Shown one piece after another: positions 27,726 to 36,138 of a stretch of 64,000 nt of DNA; position 1 is the stretch's first letter, and the number at the start of each line of letters is the position of its first letter. The stretch is from Bacteroidota bacterium (GTDB lineage Bacteria; Bacteroidota; Bacteroidia; AKYH767-A; 2013-40CM-41-45): positions 372,001 through 436,000 of the forward strand of contig JADJSV010000018.1 in assembly GCA_016711505.1 (NCBI GenBank). Reading direction: 5' to 3'. A program made the translations under genes and the position numbers. A model generated the notes under the pieces. It did not search any database and was not told the DNA's origin. It saw only the letters and a list, made by a program, of their open reading frames with translations.

Positions 27726-27800
27726 CTTGTTAATATATCATTCTTGTTTGAAGTTCACCCTTCAGCCCCGATAGCTGTCAGGATCACCCTTCACTTCCTA

Positions 27801-30077
27801 TTACTGCTTCACCAACCGCGTAATTTGCGTCTGATCATTCTGCGTCATGATCTGCAGAAAATAAACTCCCGCCGGCAAATGCGTTAAGGAAATCGAATTA
27901 TTTATTCTGTTAAGTGTTGATGCTACTTCCGCACCCAGCACAGACACGATCTTTACTTCTCTGATCGTTTGATCTGATTTTAAGTATAAAAGATCTGCAG
28001 CAGGATTTGGAAATACTTTGATCGATCCTTGAGTCAGGTCTGCGATACCAACAACATTTTGCACTGTAATTGTTGAGGAATATAGGTTAGCACTTGGGCC
28101 GTTACCGTTAGTAGCCGTAAGTGATACTACATAGTTTCCGGCATCATTGAAAGCAATGGATGGATTTTCTGACGTAGCAGTTGTACCATTCGTGAAGTTC
28201 CAGCCTGATGATGGATTCACAGACCAGTTCCATTCATACGGGCAAGGACTTGAATTGTCTGTGAAGTCTACTACGTCGGTCATATTTATATCTGAAGCAC
28301 TTACTGTAAATGAGGAAGTAGGTACAGGAGCAGAATTTTCTTCTATATGCAATACAGAATTGATCGTAGGGTTGCATATCACATCTGTGTTTCCGGATGT
28401 CCATTTAACGACTACCGAATCAATAGTATTAAAATAAGAAATTCCAAAATGAGCATTCAGTGTTCCCATGTAACGGAATCCTACTCCCGCACGGATATCA
28501 CGAATTTGTTTGCCCCATGGTCCATAAATTTCCACTCGTGCACCAATACCATTTTTGTTACTCGTAGTTCCTTTAAGAGTTACTGTAAGCCAGTTACGGT
28601 TATTGCCATCGTTGTAGTAGATGGTATTTCCGTTCTGTATATCCAAAAAACCATCGTTGTTAAGATCGCCAACAGCTCCCATCGACATCGAATAAGCCTG
28701 AGAAGTAAAAGTACCATTTCCGTTATTAAAAAGTATATATCCCGGAGTCAAAACATCCGCAAATCCATCGTTGTTAAAATCGTACGAAGCATATTCAGTA
28801 CTCAGTCCGGGAAAACTATCGATTCCACTTCCGCTTGTAATATCAGTGAATGTTTCGTCGCCGTTATTGTGCATGAACTTATGCATACCGTTAGCGCTTG
28901 AACTTGCACCTACAATGACGTCCATCCATCCATCGTTGTCAAAATCATTCCAAGCCGATGACCATGTTTGAACCGGATCTGCCAGACCTGTAGCTATGGA
29001 AACATCTGTAAAAGTACCGTTACCATTGTTTCTGTGCATCTCGTTGATGTTGGCTGTACCTGATCCACCACGGCATTTAGCGATAAACAGATCAGGCAGA
29101 TGGTCGTTGTTGTAATCTACCCAGATAGAACCGTAGTTTCCACCATTCGGATGATCTCCTAAACCTCCCTGATGATACGTAAGATTGCCTGTACCGTCAT
29201 TGAGGTAGTAAACGTTTGGAGCAACATCATGACACACAAATGCATCAAGGTGTCCGTCATTGTCGATATCAACCATATTACTGCGCTGCGAAAAAACGTA
29301 TTCCGGTCCGGAAACCTGATTGAATGAAGTTCCCCCATTTGCTGAAAGCATAAACGTAACTCCGCTGCCGCTACCATAGAGCAGATCATTAAAGCCGTCT
29401 TCATTCAGATCGCCAATTGCCATACTCCATCCCGGTGAAAACTGAGCTTCTGATGTTGTATAGTTAGCGATCGTAAAAGTTCCTGAAAGATCTTGCTGAT
29501 GCACCTGAATATTTGTGTCTGAAACAGAAACAATATCATCCAGATAATCGCCATTCATATCGGTAAGTGCAAGTTTGTAATTGCCGACAATGGTACTCAT
29601 GGTTACAGGCGTAAATGTCAAGGGTGAAGGATTAACAGGATTTTCGATCATCTCATACTGAAAACCTGCCGATGTATAAATATTATCGAAGACGATATAA
29701 TAATCTGTACCTGCGTTTGCATTGAAAGTAACCAGGCACAAAGCACCGGGACCACTATCATCATCACCTGCCACACATGTTAATGAACCACAACTGCCCG
29801 AATACACATGCACACGATTGTCGATTCCTGAGTTTGCAGGAAAATCAGTTGTGATAGTCACTGAATAATTTAGCAAAGGAGAATATTTATACCAGTTCGC
29901 CGCAGTCGCTCCGCTTCCTCCGGATGCGCACATCTGAGTTGGCACCTCTGTTCCTGTGATCGTTGGAGTAGTGCCAATACCATCCACCATAGTAAGTGCA
30001 GTGCTACAAGTTTGCTGAGCCACACTGACCAGCTTAAATAGCATGATGAATGTGAGCGAGAGTAAGGTTTTTTTCAT
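27801..30077 (-). CDS. VCBS-repeat / ASPIC-UnbV / PKD protein with T9SS sorting domain
   Basis: A large secreted protein of about 758 residues. After the signal peptide (MKKTLLSLTFIMLFKLVSVAQQ) a proprotein-convertase-like segment is followed by FG-GAP/VCBS repeats with calcium-type loops (DMNGDYLDDIVS, DLNEDGFNDLLYG, DIDNDGHLDAFV, DYNNDHLPDLFIA, DFDNDGWMDVIVG, DFNNDGFADVLTPG). Then an ASPIC/UnbV domain (TLKGTTSNKNGIGARVEIYGPWGKQIR) and a PKD domain (SFTVSASDINMTDVVDFTDNSSP). The end is a T9SS sorting domain (VFPNPAADLLYLKSDQ ... GVYFLQIMTQNDQTQITRLVKQ). The start at 30077 is used because the signal peptide begins there. Likely surface or adhesion role; it follows a diheme cytochrome gene. 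Confidence 0.85.
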   Translation of the reverse strand: MKKTLLSLTFIMLFKLVSVAQQTCSTALTMVDGIGTTPTITGTEVPTQMCASGGSGATAANWYKYSPLLNYSVTITTDFPANSGIDNRVHVYSGSCGSLTCVAGDDDSGPGALCLVTFNANAGTDYYIVFDNIYTSAGFQYEMIENPVNPSPLTFTPVTMSTIVGNYKLALTDMNGDYLDDIVSVSDTNIQVHQQDLSGTFTIANYTTSEAQFSPGWSMAIGDLNEDGFNDLLYGSGSGVTFMLSANGGTSFNQVSGPEYVFSQRSNMVDIDNDGHLDAFVCHDVAPNVYYLNDGTGNLTYHQGGLGDHPNGGNYGSIWVDYNNDHLPDLFIAKCRGGSGTANINEMHRNNGNGTFTDVSIATGLADPVQTWSSAWNDFDNDGWMDVIVGASSSANGMHKFMHNNGDETFTDITSGSGIDSFPGLSTEYASYDFNNDGFADVLTPGYILFNNGNGTFTSQAYSMSMGAVGDLNNDGFLDIQNGNTIYYNDGNNRNWLTVTLKGTTSNKNGIGARVEIYGPWGKQIRDIRAGVGFRYMGTLNAHFGISYFNTIDSVVVKWTSGNTDVICNPTINSVLHIEENSAPVPTSSFTVSASDINMTDVVDFTDNSSPCPYEWNWSVNPSSGWNFTNGTTATSENPSIAFNDAGNYVVSLTATNGNGPSANLYSSTITVQNVVGIADLTQGSIKVFPNPAADLLYLKSDQTIREVKIVSVLGAEVASTLNRINNSISLTHLPAGVYFLQIMTQNDQTQITRLVKQ

Positions 30078-30109
30078 TTTGTTTCTGTTATTAAGGGTTT
30101 TTTTAAGGG

Positions 30110-31213
30110 TCAGTCTGTACAATTTGATATGGAAGAAATATAATCCCGGAGCAATTTCACGCCTGCCTCGTCAACTATAGTACGACCCAGCAGAGGCATA
30201 CGATTGTTTTCGTCAGTGGAATTAAGTCGGAAATACATCATCGATTTATTATAATTACCGGGAAAAATAACATTAGATAAACTCGGATCAAACATATCAT
30301 CCGGTGTCACGCATTGTCCAAGGTGAGCAGGATCCGTCGTTTCAGAAAAAGCAAGACGGATAGGCCGATAGTCGCAATGACTGTTTTCCTGATGACAATG
30401 GCCACAGTTAATGTCGAGATAAGAACGAAGTCGTAGTTTCAACGTCTGAGTAGTATCGTGATAGTCGATTGTAGATACCATGTTCGCAGGCAAATTATTT
30501 TCTAAAATTCCCTTTGAAATAAAATACTGCAACTGATTGACTCTTCCGGAAGGATAAGTAAAATCGTTGTTCAGATTTTGAGGTTTGATGCCAATTGGTA
30601 TAGGCAGGTTATTTGACTTATGACAAATCATGCATTCGGTTTCAGAAGGAATGCGATAGAGGGTACTTTTAGATGTACCGTCCTGGTCCCAGGCCAGCGA
30701 AATAAAGCTTCCATTCATAGAAAGTGTAGCCTCCGTCTGATCTTCATTCCAGACATATTCAGCAAAGATCCACTGATTTGATTTACGGATCATCACCCGC
30801 GTTTCGATGATCTTGGTGACATTTGCAGGTTGCACATTATCGTAGTAAAAAGTTTTGATCAGGGCAGTTCCCACAGGAAAATCGATGATATTATTATCGG
30901 CAACATAAGTTCCCTTCAATCCCGGTGGCACCCAGACAAAACGTTTCTTATGAGCATAATCGGTAAACAATGCCGATGCCGGCTGGAATTGAATGACGCC
31001 ATCATTCGGCGTATTATTTTTTATATCACCGGTAAAAAAACGGTACTGCGATAGATTAGTATACGGCACACTATCCAGATCCACGGATACCGCGGTATTT
31101 CCCGGAGGAGTAGGAACTGTAGGAGTTTCCGGTTCGGTCTCATCCTTTTTACAGGCATCCAGAATCATCACTACCAACAACAAAAAAATCGAAAAAGAAA
31201 TTACCTTCTTCAT
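30110..31213 (-). CDS. diheme c-type cytochrome lipoprotein (SO2930/TIGR03806-like)
   Basis: A lipoprotein of 367 residues: the signal peptide ends in the lipobox LDAC with lipidation at Cys21, followed by a Pro/Thr-rich linker. Two CxxCH heme c sites are visible, CMICH (194-198) and CGHCH (270-274), and the surrounding pattern (YRIPSETECMICH, LDINCGHCHQ, RMPLLGRTIVDEAGV) matches the SO_2930-type diheme family. It would sit in the outer membrane or periplasm and pass electrons; the partner is unknown. It ends 32 bases before the VCBS/T9SS gene, so the two are probably one transcript. Confidence 0.85.
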   Translation of the reverse strand: MKKVISFSIFLLLVVMILDACKKDETEPETPTVPTPPGNTAVSVDLDSVPYTNLSQYRFFTGDIKNNTPNDGVIQFQPASALFTDYAHKKRFVWVPPGLKGTYVADNNIIDFPVGTALIKTFYYDNVQPANVTKIIETRVMIRKSNQWIFAEYVWNEDQTEATLSMNGSFISLAWDQDGTSKSTLYRIPSETECMICHKSNNLPIPIGIKPQNLNNDFTYPSGRVNQLQYFISKGILENNLPANMVSTIDYHDTTQTLKLRLRSYLDINCGHCHQENSHCDYRPIRLAFSETTDPAHLGQCVTPDDMFDPSLSNVIFPGNYNKSMMYFRLNSTDENNRMPLLGRTIVDEAGVKLLRDYISSISNCTD

Positions 31214-31503
31214 GAACGGCTAGGGTTAGAAGTACAAATCTAAAAAAATTTGGATAGGAATGAAAAGAAATTGAGGTGTAAATTAGGAGGGAAGGAACAG
31301 TGGGTTTTTAGATCATTTTAAAGCATTGCAAGATTGGGGTAGGTTGGGATTTGAAGGTTATGGTGAATTGTGCTTGGAGGGGAAAAGAAGCGGCTGTTTG
31401 TTCAAGATAAATTTTATTTTGAATAAAGCTGCTGCACCGGATCAGAATTATGTCCACCGAAATACTTTAATACTAACATTGAATATAACTCAATCGCCCT
31501 TTA

Positions 31504-31960
31504 TTATTCCCAAAATACATCAGTTGAATTATCAATAAATTTTTCACTTGAATGAAGTTTCTTTATAGCTTCCATATTTTCTGGTGAAGCAGCATTTTGA
31601 ATTTTTTCAAACAAAACTCTATCTTCAAATCGAATGTGTTTTTCTAAATCAACTTGTATTTGCTTTATGAAAATTTCAATTTGAGAAGTATTACAAAATA
31701 AACCAGTAATTATTTTGTGCTCTTCGATAGCTTGTTTGACAAGAGTATTTTCATTACCAAGTATTGGAAAAATATACTTTTCTTCTATTTCAAAAAGTTT
31801 GCTGTAGATGATTTTTTAAAAACCAATCAAGGTATAATTTCATTCTTTCAATTGAAATACCATTTGAAAAACCTGTTTTTATTTTCCAGCAAAGTAATAA
31901 ACCGAGATGGTGTTCTCGGCTCAATGTTTTAAGATATTCTGCTCTTTTTATAAGTTTCAT
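31504..31960 (-). pseudogene. hemerythrin HHE domain protein, one frameshift
   Basis: From the ATG at 31960 the frame reads MKLIKRAEYLKTLSREHHLG and ends prematurely at 31790 after KNHLQQTF. In the next frame it continues LFEIEEKYIFPILGNENTLV, IEEHKIITGLF, LEKHIRFEDRVLFEKIQ to a stop at 31504. Joined, these give a complete HHE hemerythrin of about 150 residues with the ligand set HH...H...E...H...H-x4-D. One extra A at CAAACTTTTT (about 31797) explains the break. It probably binds O2, NO or iron, in keeping with the adjacent RIC and truncated haemoglobin genes. Inactivation versus sequencing error is unresolved. Confidence 0.75.
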
Positions 31961-32271
31961 AGTTGTTATGTGATTTGCTGATTTTTCTACAATTCTGGTA
32001 GTGGCAGAGTCTGAATACAATCCATAAGCACTTAATAAAGTGCCTTTTATTTGTGCTTTGGATAAGAAATCGGTAAAAGAATCATTCATCTCCAGGGTCA
32101 GTATTTCCTTCAAACCGAAAGGTTTCATCAAATTCAAAATCATCGGGTGAAAGTTGCGACATGTTATTATTGCAAACTAAACATTCTTCCTCCAAATGAA
32201 AATTGAAGTCATGCGTAGCCTCTTTTTATAAGGTCGTTTATTGCTTCGCTTACGGTTTTGTAATTATACAT
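31961..32271 (-). pseudogene. small conserved Bacteroidota protein, two frameshifts
   Basis: Three frame segments read as one ~100-residue protein: MYNYKTVSEAINDLIKRGYA from 32271, then DFNFHLEEECLVCNNNMSQL and SPDDFEFDETFRFEGNTDPGDE, then KGTLLSAYGLYSDSATTRIVEK. I recall this pattern from a small Bacteroidota family often mislabelled as phosphoribosylpyrophosphate synthetase; it has no PRPP motif, and its function is unknown. Single-base changes near 32210 and 32085 would restore the frame. It lies between the RIC and hemerythrin genes in the same orientation. Confidence 0.55.
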
Positions 32272-32278
32272 ACAATTC

Positions 32279-32995
32279 TTAAATTAATTCTTTCTCCATT
32301 TCAATGGTTTTTGGAAATAGAATATTATTTTCCAAATGGATGTGTAGGTGTAAATCTTGCTCAAATTCTTTTAGTAGAGCAAACGATACACGATAGGTGT
32401 TGCACGCATCTTCAGGTGGAGTATAGTTTTTGCTTAATTCTTCAATCTTCATGAAGCGATGCCCCTCCACAGTATGTTCATCCATCATCATCTGTATAGG
32501 GTTTTTAACGGTGCCGAAATGTGCTGGATCTATTTTCGTATTCACAAGTTTCGCATTTACCAATTTACGTATAAAAGGAAATAAAATCAACTCTTCCTTT
32601 TTCATATGGGCAGCAAGCTCACCAGCACTTTTATTAAATTCTTCTTTTATTTCAAATAGTTCGGGATGGTTTTCTCCATGAACTTTGCATATTTTATCTA
32701 AATACGGTTCTATTTCTAGTGTTTTATCTTGAACGTACCTGTGGTGTTTCTTTTCAATATAATCTGCTAATAAATCAAGTGGCCACGATTGATAATTTGT
32801 AGAAGACTCACTTTTCGCCTGCAGCATAGCGTCTAAATCTTCTAATACTTTCTTTGAATCAATGTTTTTCTTGTCACATGCATCTTGAATAGTTCTATTA
32901 CCCTGACAACAAAAGTCAATATTGAATTTTTTAAATACTGACGCAGTACGGTAGTCTTTTGCTACCAGTTCTCCAATAATTTGATTTTCTTTCAT
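32279..32995 (-). CDS. ric: iron-sulfur cluster repair di-iron protein (RIC/ScdA/YtfE)
   Basis: Repairs Fe-S clusters after nitrosative or oxidative damage. The N-terminal ScdA_N domain includes NIDFCCQGNRTIQDAC with Cys29-Cys30, and the C-terminal hemerythrin-like domain supplies the di-iron ligands (KKHHRY, HGENHPE, HMKKEELILFPFIRK, MDEHTVEGHRFM, HLHIHLENNILFPK). The length of 238 residues is normal. It sits in a leftward cluster with cupin, truncated haemoglobin and cbb3-type oxidase genes behind an Rrf2 regulator, a setting typical of NO-responsive loci. Only 12 bases separate it from the cupin gene upstream. Confidence 0.93.
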   Translation of the reverse strand: MKENQIIGELVAKDYRTASVFKKFNIDFCCQGNRTIQDACDKKNIDSKKVLEDLDAMLQAKSESSTNYQSWPLDLLADYIEKKHHRYVQDKTLEIEPYLDKICKVHGENHPELFEIKEEFNKSAGELAAHMKKEELILFPFIRKLVNAKLVNTKIDPAHFGTVKNPIQMMMDEHTVEGHRFMKIEELSKNYTPPEDACNTYRVSFALLKEFEQDLHLHIHLENNILFPKTIEMEKELI

Positions 32996-33007
32996 TTATT
33001 TATGTTT

Positions 33008-33373
33008 TTAACTGTTTATAAATTTGATTTCAGAGCCACTTTCCATGATTACAATGGACTGAAAATCTTCAATTATTTGTAACTCATGCTTTTCTCCAGC
33101 AGGTATAATTAAAGATTCGTTTAGCTTTAATTCATGGTTATTTCCTTTCATTTTTAGAATTGCTCTACCTTTTTGAACAATGATTACAGCTTCTTTTGTG
33201 CTAATATGTTCAGGCATATTCATCCCGGCACTTCCGGTAACTTGCAATATCTTGAATGTATTTCCTAATTCAAGACGTATCATTTTTGGATTATCATTTG
33301 ATTTCATATCTATGTTTTTTCTTGTGTTCATTTCCGTCTTTTCAGTATCATTGCTTAATTTTTCCTTGTTCAT
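33008..33373 (-). CDS. cupin-domain protein
   Basis: A small single-domain cupin of 121 residues. The core is seen as GNTFKILQVTGSAGMNMPEHISTKEAVIIVQKGRAILKMKGNNHELKLNESLIIPAGEKHELQIIED, with the metal-ligand candidates His in MPEHIS and His in GEKHELQ. The N-terminal ~27 residues are charged and less conserved, so a start further downstream is possible. It overlaps the membrane-protein gene upstream by 4 bases. Such cupins recur in Bacteroidota NO-response clusters; the function is unknown. Confidence 0.8.
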   Translation of the reverse strand: MNKEKLSNDTEKTEMNTRKNIDMKSNDNPKMIRLELGNTFKILQVTGSAGMNMPEHISTKEAVIIVQKGRAILKMKGNNHELKLNESLIIPAGEKHELQIIEDFQSIVIMESGSEIKFINS

Positions 33374-33813
33374 ATTGATGTGTTCTTAAAAAGTGTTATT
33401 CCGAAAATGGACAAGCAAACTACCTTGATGATTTCCATACCTACATAGTAAAAATGAAGGTTAGAAGATGGTGGAGTTTGTCCTTGTATATGCAGTTCAG
33501 CTCTCGCATCCAATTCAGGTAACAGCCATGTTGTTTGAACGATGAGAAGAATCATTGGAATAAAAAAGGACAAATTGCTCACTGATAAAAATGTGTTTTT
33601 TATTGGAATTAAATTTATCAATATCGCTATTGCAAACACCCATTCTACCTTGTTGAGTGCATTAAAAACCAATTTGCCAATACCAAGTCCCAATGGTAGC
33701 GTAATGCCCGGAGCTCTGAATTTGAGCCAACCTTCCATAAAACTGATAGCGCAAACAAATCCTATCCAAAGAAATGTTATAATTAGAGCTATTGGCATTT
33801 TAACTGTTGTCAT
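33370..33813 (-). CDS. conserved four-helix membrane protein
   Basis: 147 residues with about four membrane segments (residues ~8-27, ~55-70, ~78-100, ~122-142). It was not assigned to a named family. The sequence FMEGWLKFRAPGITLPLGLGIGKLVFNALNKVEWVF is a compact conserved-looking block, and the whole resembles small membrane proteins that accompany haemoglobin and oxidase genes in Bacteroidota. It overlaps both the cupin gene downstream and the haemoglobin gene upstream by 4 bases, so it is translationally coupled within the operon. Confidence 0.75.
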   Translation of the reverse strand: MTTVKMPIALIITFLWIGFVCAISFMEGWLKFRAPGITLPLGLGIGKLVFNALNKVEWVFAIAILINLIPIKNTFLSVSNLSFFIPMILLIVQTTWLLPELDARAELHIQGQTPPSSNLHFYYVGMEIIKVVCLSIFGITLFKNTSI

Positions 33814-34199
33814 AATAATGGTATTGACGGGTTGTTTTTATAATATTCAATTTTGGAGTGAAACATCTCCGCCATTCGCTGTCCCTGCCACTTGGCTCTT
33901 TCTGCTTTTACACCAATAAAGTGTTCATCTACGGTTGCAAAAAACAGTTTAAGCCATTGGTTAAAATGTACTTTACCAACAGGTAGTTTGGCATGCGGCA
34001 AAAATGGACTACCGTAATAAGTGTGTTCCTCCAAAAGAACCGTTTGCCAGAAGCGATACATTTTTTCCAGATGCTCAGGCCAGCGGTCTTGAATTTTATT
34101 ATTAAAAATATCTTTTAGTTTTCCATCTTCACGGACTTTGCCGTAAAAGACATCTACTAAGAGTTTAATGTCTTGTATGTTTGATATGTCTTTTTTCAT
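33810..34199 (-). CDS. group III truncated haemoglobin
   Basis: A 129-residue globin of the truncated 2-on-2 fold. Typical group III features are LVDVFYGKVREDGKLKDIFN, HLEKMYRFWQTVLLEEHTYYGSPF and the proximal-His region LPVGKVHFNQWLKLFFATVDEHF, followed by AKWQGQRMAEMF. These proteins bind O2 and NO and are linked to NO detoxification or high O2 affinity. It lies within the RIC/cupin/oxidase cluster and overlaps its downstream neighbour by 4 bases; only 3 bases separate it from the upstream gene. Confidence 0.92.
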   Translation of the reverse strand: MKKDISNIQDIKLLVDVFYGKVREDGKLKDIFNNKIQDRWPEHLEKMYRFWQTVLLEEHTYYGSPFLPHAKLPVGKVHFNQWLKLFFATVDEHFIGVKAERAKWQGQRMAEMFHSKIEYYKNNPSIPLL

Positions 34200-34202
34200 T
34201 CG

Positions 34203-34607
34203 TTACAGACTATAATTTGTAATGAAGTAATAAGCTGCCCAACCGAAAAAGGCAATCAACAATATCCATAACCAATTGGGGACACTTTGTGGTGTTTCAC
34301 TGCCATCAATAATAAATTTTTTTGAATCTCCTTTGTCGTAAGCGTTAATCATTAACGGAATTATTCCATCGACAATAGCATTTTCTAAAATACCTTCAAT
34401 AGCAATTGCAGGCCCATTGCGAACAATAAATTTTATCTTTCGAATGCCTTCCCTACCGGTTGGGGATTTGCTAACTAATTTCAAAGTATGCTCTCCATCA
34501 GTCAATTTTCTAGTGTCCAACTCGAACTGCACAGGAGCCATAAACTCCGCAATTGGCTGCGAATCATCATCAACAAATACTACTATTTTACTCTTATCTT
34601 CTTTCAT
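34203..34607 (-). CDS. hypothetical single-span protein of the oxidase cluster
   Basis: 134 residues. Residues 1-75 look like an immunoglobulin-like beta domain (VFVDDDSQPIAEFMAPVQFELDTRKLTDGEHTLKLVSKSPTGREGIRKIKFIVRNGP), and one membrane span lies at the C terminus (VPNWLWILLIAFFGWAAYYFI). With no signal peptide it is probably anchored by its tail. Its place between haemoglobin and oxidase genes suggests an accessory role in respiration, but no heme-binding CxxCH is present. No named family is claimed. Confidence 0.7.
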   Translation of the reverse strand: MKEDKSKIVVFVDDDSQPIAEFMAPVQFELDTRKLTDGEHTLKLVSKSPTGREGIRKIKFIVRNGPAIAIEGILENAIVDGIIPLMINAYDKGDSKKFIIDGSETPQSVPNWLWILLIAFFGWAAYYFITNYSL

Positions 34608-34611
34608 ATTA

Positions 34612-34881
34612 TTAAAAATTTAAGATTGATTTTTTAATATGGTTGGCCTCTTTTTCTCCGGGCTTGATTAAATATTTTATGGTATAAATAAATGTAAGTA
34701 CTGTGATTAGTGTAATGACAGCTATTATTACCCAATCCCAAACGTTTTGAGGGCCTGCTCCATGTGTTAATCCTTGCATTATTTTAGGTTGTTGTTTTTC
34801 GCAAACAGGGCAAGCGAAGGCACTTATATGTACAAGTATCAATAGTGTACTTGCGAGTAAGTATTTTATTTCATTTTTCAT
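34612..34881 (-). CDS. small membrane protein with CPVC motif
   Basis: From the ATG at 34881 the protein has 89 residues. A signal peptide or first span (MKNEIKYLLASTLLILVHISAFA) is followed directly by CPVCEKQQPKIMQGLTHGAGPQNVWDW and then a second span (VIIAVITLITVLTFIYTIKYLI). The CPVC pair could bind metal or heme or be redox active, but lacks the His of a heme c site. It belongs to the oxidase cluster by position; its start overlaps the end of the small gene upstream by 11 bases. Confidence 0.7.
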   Translation of the reverse strand: MKNEIKYLLASTLLILVHISAFACPVCEKQQPKIMQGLTHGAGPQNVWDWVIIAVITLITVLTFIYTIKYLIKPGEKEANHIKKSILNF

Positions 34882-35115
34882 TTTTCCAGTAGTTGTTTGC
34901 TTGATCAATAATTTGAACTTTAATAGCAATTACATTTGCTGATGCAGAGAGTTGACCTGTATCATTTGCATAATCGCTGCTCAACTTTTTTCTTGCTTGA
35001 GTATCTGTCTGAATAGCGGCAATGCTTTTTTCCAGCAATTTTTTCCAGCTAATTCTCTTGCTTCTCGTGGTGTTTGGATGATAAGATTGTCGAACCAAAT
35101 TTCTTTTGCTTCCAT
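34871..35115 (-). pseudogene. small oxidase-cluster protein, one frameshift at poly-A
   Basis: An ATG at 35115 starts MEAKEIWFDNLIIQTPREARELAGK, and after a single-base change at a run of six A (about 35043) the frame continues KLLEKSIAAIQTDTQARKKL and SSDYANDTGQLSASANVIAI to a stop at 34871. The repaired product is about 81 residues and polar, with no recognised domain. As written, only a downstream non-ATG start would give the second half. The homopolymer location makes a sequencing indel likely. Confidence 0.6.
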
Positions 35116-35118
35116 AAT

Positions 35119-36126
35119 TTATTTTTTCGAGGTCAGTTTAATAAAGTCCATCATTTTTTTTATTTCTTCGGGTGTAACAGTCTTGGCATTATTCCCCCAA
35201 TTAGTTTTTTCGTGATTAATGATGGCAGTAATTTCTTCGGGAGTTAAGTTATTATCTGTTCCTACGGCATTCATTACGGCATATTCTGGCCTTGCGTCAT
35301 AACCACGCATTATTATACTTACAAAAAGTTCCAGATCTTCACTTAAAACTATCGGACTTCCTTTCAATGGAGGGAAGGCCCCTTTTAATCCTTCACCATT
35401 GGCTTGATGACATGCCCCGCAATTTTGTGTATAGAGCAATTTGCCATCCGGAAGTACAGCTTTGTTTGCAGAGTTAATTGTTGGCTTTTCTTCTTTCTTG
35501 TACAAAAATTCCATCGGAGTTTTCCCATCAGGTAATGAGGGTTGTTTCAAACTTTGTAAATATGCTACAAGATTTAGAGCTTCTTGCGTAGCGACAATTT
35601 TTCCTTTGATATCTTTTCTGAATTTATCAGGAACAACAACCTCAACATCGCCTTCTTTTAGTCCAGTGTTTACTTCAAATAGCCAAGGGTAGGCAGGCAT
35701 TATCGATTTTTCTGTCACTGATCTTGGTTGATACAGATGCAATAAGTTCCAGGCCAAACTAGGTTGTCGTGTGCCTATGTTAGTTAGGTCAGGACCGGTT
35801 CTTTCTGTCCCCATCAATGTGGCGGTGTTTCGCCAGAAGTCGGTTCGTGTAATACCAGCATAATCAGCAGCTATGCCAGGTCTGCTACCCCATATTTTGT
35901 CCATAGCCACATTACGTACTTGTTGGGTATGACAGGCTACACAACCATTGGCGATAAAACTCTTTTTGCCCAAGAAAACTTCTGGGCTCAATGGTTCATA
36001 ATTTGGAAGCGGAGCATTATTTTCCTGATTATTAATAGCTGGCATTATTGCAACTATTAGTGTTAAACCAATAAACAAGCTCAATGCAGTTCTGAATAGT
36101 GTTTTATGATTATTAAAGAATTCCAT
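35119..36126 (-). CDS. ccoO: cbb3-type oxidase subunit II (CcoO) fused to a c-type cytochrome domain
   Basis: A membrane-anchored cytochrome of 335 residues. One N-terminal span (residues ~12-31) is followed by the CcoO/FixO domain with heme c site CVACH (62-66), VRNVAMDKIWGSRPG and GTERTGPDLTNIG, then a second heme c site CGACH (236-240) in a cytochrome-c domain with GYDARPEYAVMN. The second domain may replace the separate CcoP subunit, since no ccoP is seen nearby. It delivers electrons to the catalytic subunit encoded 12 bases upstream. Nearby genes suggest the oxidase is used under low oxygen or NO stress. Confidence 0.9.
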   Translation of the reverse strand: MEFFNNHKTLFRTALSLFIGLTLIVAIMPAINNQENNAPLPNYEPLSPEVFLGKKSFIANGCVACHTQQVRNVAMDKIWGSRPGIAADYAGITRTDFWRNTATLMGTERTGPDLTNIGTRQPSLAWNLLHLYQPRSVTEKSIMPAYPWLFEVNTGLKEGDVEVVVPDKFRKDIKGKIVATQEALNLVAYLQSLKQPSLPDGKTPMEFLYKKEEKPTINSANKAVLPDGKLLYTQNCGACHQANGEGLKGAFPPLKGSPIVLSEDLELFVSIIMRGYDARPEYAVMNAVGTDNNLTPEEITAIINHEKTNWGNNAKTVTPEEIKKMMDFIKLTSKK

Positions 36127-36138
36127 TTTATATTATCG

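Noticed and set aside
28347..28901. 184-residue plus-strand frame inside the VCBS/T9SS gene
   Set aside because: Composition is low-complexity Ser/Ile/Val from the complementary strand of calcium-loop repeats; not credible as a gene.
32279..32995. RIC gene as regulatory target of its own motif
   Set aside because: No copy of the TGGACAA-type motif was found in the 12-base gap or nearby, so only the two promoters at 37.9 and 38.4 kb are claimed.
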